Shown here piece after piece: positions 26,280-33,900 of a stretch of DNA of 64,000 nt (positions are counted from its first letter, which is position 1; each line of letters starts with the position of its first letter). The stretch is from RPQJ01 sp963762315 (GTDB lineage: Bacteria; Pseudomonadota; Gammaproteobacteria; Steroidobacterales; Steroidobacteraceae): contig CAVXKO010000005.1 of the NCBI GenBank assembly GCA_963762315.1, positions 599,868 through 663,867 of the forward strand, in the 5' to 3' direction. The position numbers and the translations under genes were made by a program. The notes under the pieces are model-generated. The model made no database searches. It was given only the letters and a program-made list of their open reading frames with translations, and was not told where the DNA came from.

Positions 26280-26936
26280 CTAGTCGAGTCCGGCCTCTCG
26301 CATCGTCTGCTCCAGCACGGCGCGCGCCATCCACTGGCTCGTCTGGATCGCCTGCGACTCGGTCAGTCCACGAATGTCGCGCAGCACCAGCAGCGCCTCG
26401 ATGCCGACGATGAGGCTCAGCGCTGAAGTCAGCCGGGTATGGGCGGATCGCGAGAGACGTGGCTTGAGCGGCGCCAACGCCAGTTCGACCCAGTCCACGC
26501 GCCGGCCGCCGCGCGGCAGCGTTCCGGGCTGCGGCTTCTCCAGCACCGTGAGGTGAATCATCGTGCGCAACCGGTGCTCGTTGACCACCGCTCCTTCCTG
26601 CACCGCGCGCACGAGCGTATCGACTCTTGCCTGCATTTCAGCATGAGTTGGTCCCGACGGCGCCGAGGCAAGCGCCCCTTCGATCTCCGGCCGGACACCC
26701 TCGAGCGCGGCCTCGACGAGCATTTTCGTTTGCGTGGGGAAGTAGCGATACGCGGTGCGGCGCGACACGCCTGCGGCGTCGGCAACGTCGCCCACGCTCG
26801 GCCGCTGACCCTCGGCGACGAGCCGGCTGGCGGTGGTCAGCAAGTCGCGGCGCGTCCGCTGCTTCTGCTGCGTCCGGCCGCTGTCGAGGCCGGTGGGCGG
26901 CGGGGTGGGGCGTTTTCTTGTTGACACGCGCGTCAT
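26280..26936 (-). CDS. TetR family transcriptional regulator
   Basis: 218 residues. The N-terminal helix-turn-helix is RRDLLTTASRLVAEGQRPSVG and then DVADAAGVSRRTAYRYFPTQ, the TetR signature. The C-terminal helical domain, which would bind an effector, ends VLEQTMREAGLD. It is divergent from the ScyD-type gene with only 71 bases between, and that gap contains two 15-base palindromes. Auto-repression and control of the ScyD gene are the natural inference. Confidence 0.9.
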   Translation of the reverse strand: MTRVSTRKRPTPPPTGLDSGRTQQKQRTRRDLLTTASRLVAEGQRPSVGDVADAAGVSRRTAYRYFPTQTKMLVEAALEGVRPEIEGALASAPSGPTHAEMQARVDTLVRAVQEGAVVNEHRLRTMIHLTVLEKPQPGTLPRGGRRVDWVELALAPLKPRLSRSAHTRLTSALSLIVGIEALLVLRDIRGLTESQAIQTSQWMARAVLEQTMREAGLD

Positions 26937-26946
26937 TGTAGCAATA

Positions 26947-26980
26947 ATGCCGTCATGGCATAGTAGTGCCATAAAGGCAC
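26947..26980. promoter_or_regulatory. Two tandem palindromes, probable TetR operator
   Basis: ATGCC-GTCAT-GGCAT (26947-26961) and GTGCC-ATAAA-GGCAC (26966-26980) are 19 bases apart start to start, in the AT-rich gap between the divergent tetR and scyD-like genes. The shared form is rTGCC-N5-GGCAy. Position and symmetry fit a dimeric regulator binding two sites. Confidence 0.7.
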
Positions 26981-27007
26981 AATAAAGACATCTACGAGGA
27001 GAGTACG

Positions 27008-28159
27008 ATGAAGACAAGGAAGGCGGGAATGACGAGGGCCGCGGCGTGCGCCGGCATTGCGGCGGCCCTGGCGCTGCCGGCGGCCCTGGCGGGCACGGCC
27101 GAGGTCGTCGCCACGGGCCTGGTCAATCCGAAAGGCATCGACCAGTCGCCGAGCGGGGCGCTGTACGTGGCGGAGGCCGGCAACGGCGGCAGCGATTGCA
27201 CGACGGTGCCGGGCGTCTGCTTCGGCCTGACCGGCGCCGTGTCGCGCGTCGATCCCACCGGCGTGCAGCCGGCGCAGCGCGTCATCACCGGCCTGCCGTC
27301 CGTGTACAGCGGCAGCTCGCGCCTCGCCGTGGGTGCGAACGACGTGTCGTTCTCCCGCTACGGAGCGCCAACGGTCGTGATGGGTCTCGGCGGAGATCTC
27401 GCGCTGCGGGGCAAGCTCGGGCCGTCGGCCTCGAAGCTCGGCAAGGTGCTGCGCATGGACCTCGACGAGAACACGACCAAGCCTGCGGCAGACATCTCGG
27501 CGTTCGAGCAGTCGAACAACCCCGACCACGGGACCGTCGACAGCAATCCCTACGGCATCGAAGCACAGCCGGGAGAATGGGCCGTGGCCGACGCTGGCGC
27601 CAACGCGCTGGTGCGTGCTCGTGCCAACGGCAAGACGTCGCTGCTCGCCGTGTTCCCGCCTCAGATGGTGCAGGCCCCCGGCGCGCCGGCAGGCACGCTG
27701 ATGCCGTCGCAAGCCGTGCCCACCTCGGTGACGAAGGGACCGGACGGCTACTACTACGTCGGGACGCTGACCGGCTTTCCGTTCGCAACGGGCAAGGCGA
27801 ACGTGTGGCGCGTGGCGCCCTGGGGCGGTCCGCCCGAACTGTGCGCTTCCGGATTCACGACGATCGTCGATGTGGCGTTCGATCCGGACGGCCGTCTCTA
27901 CGTGCTCGAGATCTCCTCGGGCCTGCGCACACCGGTGGGGCCGCCTCCTCCACCGCTCAAGACGCCGGGCAAGCTGAAGCGCGTCGATCGCTGCGGCGCG
28001 CCGATCGAGACTGTCTACGACAACGCCGACTCGAGCGCGGGCGTCGTCCTTGAGTACCCGGGCGGCGTGGTGATCGGGCTCGACGGCGCGGCCTACGTCA
28101 CCAACAAGACGCTGTCGTCAGGAGGCGGCCAGGTGGTGCGCATCCCACTGGACGACTGA
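27008..28159 (+). CDS. ScyD/ScyE family secreted beta-propeller protein
   Basis: 383 residues with a Sec signal (AGIAAALALPAALAGTAEV). The mature protein has repeated propeller-type motifs: GLVNPKGIDQSPSGALYVAE, VTKGPDGYYYVGTLTGFPF, DVAFDPDGRLYVLE and GLDGAAYVTNK. These fit the ScyD/ScyE domain found in many bacteria outside scytonemin producers, so no scytonemin role is implied. It is probably periplasmic or extracellular. A GAGGAG ribosome site precedes the ATG. The gene is divergent from tetR and ends at a hairpin shared with cysB. Confidence 0.8.
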   Translation: MKTRKAGMTRAAACAGIAAALALPAALAGTAEVVATGLVNPKGIDQSPSGALYVAEAGNGGSDCTTVPGVCFGLTGAVSRVDPTGVQPAQRVITGLPSVYSGSSRLAVGANDVSFSRYGAPTVVMGLGGDLALRGKLGPSASKLGKVLRMDLDENTTKPAADISAFEQSNNPDHGTVDSNPYGIEAQPGEWAVADAGANALVRARANGKTSLLAVFPPQMVQAPGAPAGTLMPSQAVPTSVTKGPDGYYYVGTLTGFPFATGKANVWRVAPWGGPPELCASGFTTIVDVAFDPDGRLYVLEISSGLRTPVGPPPPPLKTPGKLKRVDRCGAPIETVYDNADSSAGVVLEYPGGVVIGLDGAAYVTNKTLSSGGGQVVRIPLDD

Positions 28160-28170
28160 TCGTCACGGGT

Positions 28171-28206
28171 GCGCGGCACAGGGACGTGCTGCGCGCCTTT
28201 CTATTT
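28171..28206. terminator. Hairpin between the convergent scyD-like and cysB genes
   Basis: Arms GCGCGGCAC (28171-28179) and GTGCTGCGC (28186-28194) pair with one mismatch around a 6-base loop and are followed by a T-rich run on the plus strand. It terminates the plus gene. The minus side overlaps the cysB stop region. Confidence 0.6.
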
Positions 28207-29175
28207 CAACGGCAGCTCGAGGCCGGCCGTGATCTCGTCGACGTCCGCCTGCGTCGAGGCGTTGGCCGCCCGCTCGATCACGCGGCGCGTGAGGTGCGGC
28301 GCGAAGAGCTGGATGAAATCCAGCTGGTACTTGCGCAGCAGTCCACCGCGGCGGAACCCCACCCAGGTGGTGTGCGCGGGGAAGAGATCCGACGTGTCGA
28401 TGTGCACGAGGTCCGTGTCGTCCTGCTTCTCGATCGCCATGCTGGCGACGATGCCGATGCCGAGCCCGAGCCGGACGTAGGTCTTGATCACGTCCGCGTC
28501 GCGCGCCGTGAGCACGACGTTCGGCACCAGGCCTTCCTTCGTGAAGATGTCGTGCAGCGACGAGGGGCCCGTGAAGCTGAACACGTAGGTGATGATCGGG
28601 TACGCCGCGAGCTGCTTCAGCGTCGGCTTCTTCACCTTCGCGAGCGGGTGGCCCTTCGGCACCACCACGTGCCGGTGCCACCGGTAGCACGGCAGCAGCG
28701 TGAACCCTTCGAACAGCGACTGCGAGCCCGTGGCGATCGCGAAGTCGATGCGATCGAGCGCGGCCATCTCGCCGATCTGCTCCGACGTGCCCTGGTGCAG
28801 GTGCAGGCGCACCTCCGGGTACTTGTCGCGGAATGCCTTGATCACCTCGGGCAGCACGTAACGCGCCTGGGTGTGCGTCGTCGCGATCGACAGCGAGCCG
28901 CGCTCTTCGTCCTTCAAGTCGTCCGACAGCCGCTTGATGTTCTGCACTTCGCGCAGGATGCGAACCGCCCGGTCGATGACCTGCTGGCCGGCGGGCGTCA
29001 CTCGCGAGAGGTTGCGGCCGTCGCGCACGAAGATCTGGAAGCCGAGCTCGTCCTCGAGCAGCTTGATCTGCTTGCTGACCCCCGGCTGGGAAGTGTGCAG
29101 CTTCTCGGCCGCCGCCGTGATGTTGAGGCCCGTCTGGGCGACGGCGGCGAGGTAGCGGAGCTGGTGCAGTTTCAT
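28201..29175 (-). CDS. cysB: LysR-type regulator of cysteine biosynthesis, CysB
   Basis: 324 residues. The N-terminal winged HTH is MKLHQLRYLAAVAQTGLNIT with KLHTSQPGVSKQIKLLEDEL. The effector domain shows the CysB-type segments LSIATTHTQARYVLPEVIKA and FRDKYPEVRLHLHQGTSEQI, with the family T-rich inducer pocket. CysB activates sulfate uptake and assimilation genes in response to N-acetylserine. It lies about 2.5 kb beyond the sulfate island, so the island may be under both CysB and the embedded two-component system. It ends with TAG at 28201-28203. Confidence 0.93.
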   Translation of the reverse strand: MKLHQLRYLAAVAQTGLNITAAAEKLHTSQPGVSKQIKLLEDELGFQIFVRDGRNLSRVTPAGQQVIDRAVRILREVQNIKRLSDDLKDEERGSLSIATTHTQARYVLPEVIKAFRDKYPEVRLHLHQGTSEQIGEMAALDRIDFAIATGSQSLFEGFTLLPCYRWHRHVVVPKGHPLAKVKKPTLKQLAAYPIITYVFSFTGPSSLHDIFTKEGLVPNVVLTARDADVIKTYVRLGLGIGIVASMAIEKQDDTDLVHIDTSDLFPAHTTWVGFRRGGLLRKYQLDFIQLFAPHLTRRVIERAANASTQADVDEITAGLELPLK

Positions 29176-29269
29176 GGCGTGATTCTATTCGAACGCAAAC
29201 GATTTGCGGTTTGAACGTGCCGCGGCGGGCGGGAAATGTCTCCGGGTTGTCACCCATCGGAGCCGCGCC

Positions 29270-30802
29270 ATGACCCTCGCCACCATCCTCAGCCGCAGTT
29301 CGCAGGGCATGGAAGCGCCGCCGGTGCGCGTCGAAGTGGACGTCGGCGGCGGCTTGCCCGCGTTCTCGGTCGTCGGCCTGCTCGAGACGGCAGTGAAAGA
29401 GAGCAAGGACCGCGTCCGGGCCGCGCTCGCAAACTGCGGCCACGAGTTTCCGGCGGGGCGCGTCACGGTGAACCTCGCGCCGGCGGATCTCCCGAAGGAA
29501 GGGGGGCGGTTCGACCTCGCCATCGCGATCGGCATCCTCGTCGCCAACGACAACCTGCCCGCCGGTCCGTTTCATGGAACCGAGCTCTACGGCGAGCTGT
29601 CGCTGGGCGGCGACCTGCACGGCATTCGCGGAGTGCTGCCGACGGCATTGCAGGCAGCGCGGGCGGGTCACGCCATCATCCTGCCGCAGACCAATGCGAC
29701 GGAGGCCGCCCTCGCGCGCAACGGGCGCGTCTTCTGCGCCAAGCATCTGCTGGAAGTGTGCCGTCACGCCCGAGGCATCCAGGCATTGCCGATCGAAGCA
29801 CCGCGCGCGCTGCCGGTCGGGACGCGGCGCGTGCCGGACCTTGCCGACGTGCGCGGCCAGCCCGGAGCGCGCCGCGCGCTCGAGATCGCCGCGGCCGGAG
29901 AGCACAGCCTGCTGCTGATCGGCCCGCCCGGCGCCGGCAAGAGCATGCTTGCGCAACGCCTGCCCGGCATCCTGCCGCCGATGAGCGAAGACGATGCGCT
30001 CGAGACCGCCGCCGTGCGCTCGCTGTCGACGCGGGGTTTTCGCACCGATGAGTGGCGGCTGCGGCCGTTCCGTTGCCCGCACCACACGGCATCGGGCACC
30101 GCGCTCGTCGGCGGCGGCAGCCATCCGCGACCGGGCGAGATCTCCCTCGCGCACAACGGCGTGCTGTTCCTCGACGAGTTGCCCGAGTTCGATCGCCACG
30201 TGCTCGAGGTGCTGCGCGAGCCGCTCGAGTCGGGGCATATCGTGATTTCGCGCGCGGCGCGCCAGTGCGATTTCCCGGCGCGCTTCCAGCTGGTCGCCGC
30301 GATGAATCCCTGTCCCTGCGGGCACTTCGGCGATGCGCGCGGCCGTTGCCGATGCGCGCCCGAGCGCATCGAGAGCTATCGCGGCCGCGTCTCGGGCCCA
30401 CTGCTCGATCGCATCGACCTGCACGTCGAACTCGGGCGCGTCGAACCGTCCGCACTGGAAGGCGCTCCCGATGCAGAGTCGTCGTCCCGTGTCGCCGAAC
30501 GCGTGGCGGCGGCCCGCGAGCGGCAACTCGACCGGCAGGGCAAGGCCAATGCCCGACTGGACAATGCGGAGGTGGCCGCGCTGTGCCTGGCGGAGGACCG
30601 CGCGCTGTCGGTGCTGGGTCGCGCGATGAAGCAGCTGGCGCTCTCCGCCCGCGCGTATCACCGCGTCCTGCGCGTGGCTCGCACCATTGCCGACCTCGCG
30701 GACTGCGCGCCGGTGCGCAGCGAGCACATCGCCGAGGCCGTGGCCTTGCGCAGTCTCGACCGGCGCGCCTCGCACGCGTCGAACGAATTCATTTCGCCCT
30801 GA
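29270..30802 (+). CDS. comM: YifB/ComM family Mg-chelatase-like AAA+ ATPase
   Basis: 510 residues. The N-terminal ChlI-like domain begins MTLATILSRSSQGMEAPPVR. The AAA+ core has Walker A GPPGAGKSM near 217, Walker B LFLDELPEF near 299 and a four-cysteine element (NPCPCGHFGDARGRCRCAPE). The C-terminal helicase-lid domain ends in RAYHRVLRVARTIADL. ComM is a branch-migration helicase that helps integrate DNA during natural transformation. The start was chosen at the ATG matching the family N-terminus. The gene stands alone on its strand ahead of the RHS gene. Confidence 0.93.
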   Translation: MTLATILSRSSQGMEAPPVRVEVDVGGGLPAFSVVGLLETAVKESKDRVRAALANCGHEFPAGRVTVNLAPADLPKEGGRFDLAIAIGILVANDNLPAGPFHGTELYGELSLGGDLHGIRGVLPTALQAARAGHAIILPQTNATEAALARNGRVFCAKHLLEVCRHARGIQALPIEAPRALPVGTRRVPDLADVRGQPGARRALEIAAAGEHSLLLIGPPGAGKSMLAQRLPGILPPMSEDDALETAAVRSLSTRGFRTDEWRLRPFRCPHHTASGTALVGGGSHPRPGEISLAHNGVLFLDELPEFDRHVLEVLREPLESGHIVISRAARQCDFPARFQLVAAMNPCPCGHFGDARGRCRCAPERIESYRGRVSGPLLDRIDLHVELGRVEPSALEGAPDAESSSRVAERVAAARERQLDRQGKANARLDNAEVAALCLAEDRALSVLGRAMKQLALSARAYHRVLRVARTIADLADCAPVRSEHIAEAVALRSLDRRASHASNEFISP

Positions 30803-30903
30803 TCACGGCAGATTATCGAGCAGACGCACGGGCCGCCCGGCTGCAACCTCTCGCGACATGGAGTCTGCATCGGGCAGGCCGTCGCCAGGGAAGGCAAGCC
30901 GTC

Positions 30904-33900
30904 ATGAAAGCGATCACAGGGATGCGATGGAGCGCGTGGGTGATGGGGTGTGTGGCGAGTGCGCTGGTGCACGCCCAGTCGCTCGTCGGCCGCACGGCAG
31001 GGGAGGCGGGCGTATCGGCCACCGGGGCCGCGCGATACGCCGCTCCCCTGTCGCTGCCGGCCGGCACGAACGGGCTCGCGCCGGCGCTCTCGGTCGCCTA
31101 CGACAGCCGTGGCGGTTACGGCCTGCTCGGTGCGGGTTTCCAGCTCAACGGGTTCTCCGTCATCCAGCGTTGCGCAAAGACGTTCGCGCAGGATGGCGCC
31201 ATCGCTGCGGTCGCGCTCGAAGCCGGTGACGGCTACTGCCTCGATGGCCAGCGACTGCGCCTCACGTCCGGTACGTACGGGCTTGCGGGCTCGCAATACC
31301 AGACCGAGGTCGAGGAGTTTTCGCGGATCACGGCTTACGGGTCGGCGGGCAACGGCCCGGCGTACTTCCAGGTCGAGGCGCGCGACGGGCGTGTCTACGA
31401 ATACGGCGCGACGAACGATTCCCGTATCGAATCGGTCGGCTCCAGCACGCCGCGCCTCTGGGCGCTGAATCGCATTCGCGATCGCTCCGGAAATTACGTC
31501 GATTTCGCGTATGCGGAGGACGCGGTCAATGGCGGCTATCGCCCGCTGAGCATCGGCTACACGGGCAATGCAGCCATGGGGGCTGCGCCTTATTACTCCG
31601 TGCGCTTCGTCTATGAACCGCGGCCGGGGAGCGACGCGGTTTCCGGATACTTTGCAGGTGGTCCGGTCGTCGAGACGCAGCAACTCGATCGCATCGACGT
31701 GACGCACGTCGCGACGGGCACCGTCGTCCGCCGGTTCGACTTCACGTATGCCGCCACGAGTTCCTCCGGGAGAAGCCGGCTGGCCAGCCTGCAGGAATGC
31801 TCCGGCGCGGAGTGCCTGCCCGCCACTCGCTTCGACTGGGAGCAGCATCTGGTGGGGTGGAGCTGGTGGGACGTCGGAACCACGATCAATCCCGCCAGCA
31901 GTGTCTCCGTCATGCCGGGCGACACGGACGGGGATGGCTGCGAGGACCTGACCTACTTCGATACGGTGGCAGGACGATGGTACGTCCTGCGCGGCAACGC
32001 CGTCGGATATGCCGGGCCCGCCATCAATGCCGCCCCGGGCAGTCCCAGCTGGGCCGCCGAGGCGGTCAACATCGATCTCGACGGCGACGGCAAACGCGAC
32101 GTGCTGACGCCCGGCTTCTCGCTGACGATTGGTCCGACCTGGTTCTGGCTGCACCACACGACGGGCGCGACCTATCTCAACACGCCGACGAACGTCGCCA
32201 ACCCGTCCGCCCCCGGCGGCACCATTGCCGCTGACATCGACGGCGACGGCCGCGAAGACCTCGTGTATGCCAAGAAGAACAGCACGTCGATCTTCTGGCG
32301 TCGCAGTCTCACCGCCAACGGTGCGCCGTCGTTTGCGGCGGAAGCCGTGCTCTGGAATTCGCCCTACCCGGCGTCGACGCCGTCCGCGCCGTTCGGCACC
32401 AATTCCCTGCGCTTCCGCTCGACCGTCCGCCGAGGGGACTTCAACGGCGACGGCCGCACCGACCTGCTCTTCATGCAGCAGTACAACTATCGCACCGAGT
32501 GGCATGCCCTCGTCTCGCAGGGCGCGTCGCTCGTCTCGCGCGCCGTCTTCGTCGCGAACGTCATGCCGCTGCTCGGCGACTTCAACGGCGACGGCCTGAC
32601 GGACGTCATGTACTCCCAGCCCGCAGCCGACGGCTCGAGTGCCTGGACGACGCGACTCGCGACGGGCGCCGCATCCATCGCGACCACACCGTTCACCGCG
32701 CCGGTCGCGACGACGGTCGGCGCGCCGGAGTCCGGCGCCACGGTGCTCGACTGGGACGGAGACGGCCGCACCGACGTGCTGTATCCGACGACTGACTCGG
32801 GCTGGCAGTACTGCCGATCCACCGGCGCATCCTTTGCAACCTGCGCGCCCGCCGGGTCCATCTCCGATGGGTTCACGGCCGCGCCGATGGCGACCGACGT
32901 CAACGGCGACGGCGTCGCCGACATCGTCTATCCGACGACGGACTGGCGGTACCTGATGCGCCAGCCGGGCCAGCGCGACCTGCTGTCGTCCGCGACGGAT
33001 GGGCTCGGCAATACGGTCCGCTTCACGTATTCGACGCTCTCGGATCGATCGGTGCACACGCCGCGCAGCGGGGCAGTGTTTCCCGTGCGTGAGTTCTCGA
33101 TGCCCGTGCTGGTCGTGTCGCAAATCGTCCGCTCGGACGGCGCCGGCGGCACGTTTACCACGTCCATGACGTATGAGGGCGCTCGCCTGCACGTGCAGGG
33201 GCGCGGGTTCCTTGGCTTCGCGCGCCGCACGGCAGTCGACAGCCGCACCGGCCTGGCGCGAGTGGAAGACTCGCTGCAGGACCCGGGCAGCTACGAGACC
33301 CTCGGATTTCCCGCATCCGTCACGTTGCGCCAGGCGAACGGCCTGCCGCTGGTGCGCCAGACGTTCACGTGGTCGAAGAAGGAATTCGGCGCCGGCACGC
33401 AACAGCGGCGGTTCGGATTTCCGTCCACGGTCGTCGTCGACCGGTACGAGCTTGACGGCACGCGCATCGCCAGTTCGACGATCGGCAGCGTGTTCGACGA
33501 CTTCGGTGCACCGACGGACCGCACGCTCACGGTGACCGAGATCGCTCGCGGTTCGAATCCGGGCGCGCAGCACGTCCGTCGCCTCACCTCGAGCGTGCTG
33601 AACGACACGACGTTCTGGTGCCTCGGTCGTCCGTTATCGGTCGTCGAGCGCCGGTCGCACACGTTGCCCGGCGGCATGGAGATCGCGCGGACGCGCGGCA
33701 AGGCCTGGGATCCTGCCAGGTGCCGGCCCACGCAGGAGACGGTCGAGCCCCTCAGTTCGTCGCTGAAGGTGGCCTCGGACCTTGCGTACGACGCCTACGG
33801 CAACCTTGCGAGCGTGGCGGTGACGCCGGCGGGGCAAGCCGTGCGCCGCACGAACTACACGTGGATCGAGAACGGTCGCTTCCTCGGCACGGTGGATGCT

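Noticed and set aside
28163..33573. Very long minus-strand open frames opposite comM and the RHS gene
   Set aside because: No recognisable domains and strongly biased composition. The plus-strand proteins are clearly real.
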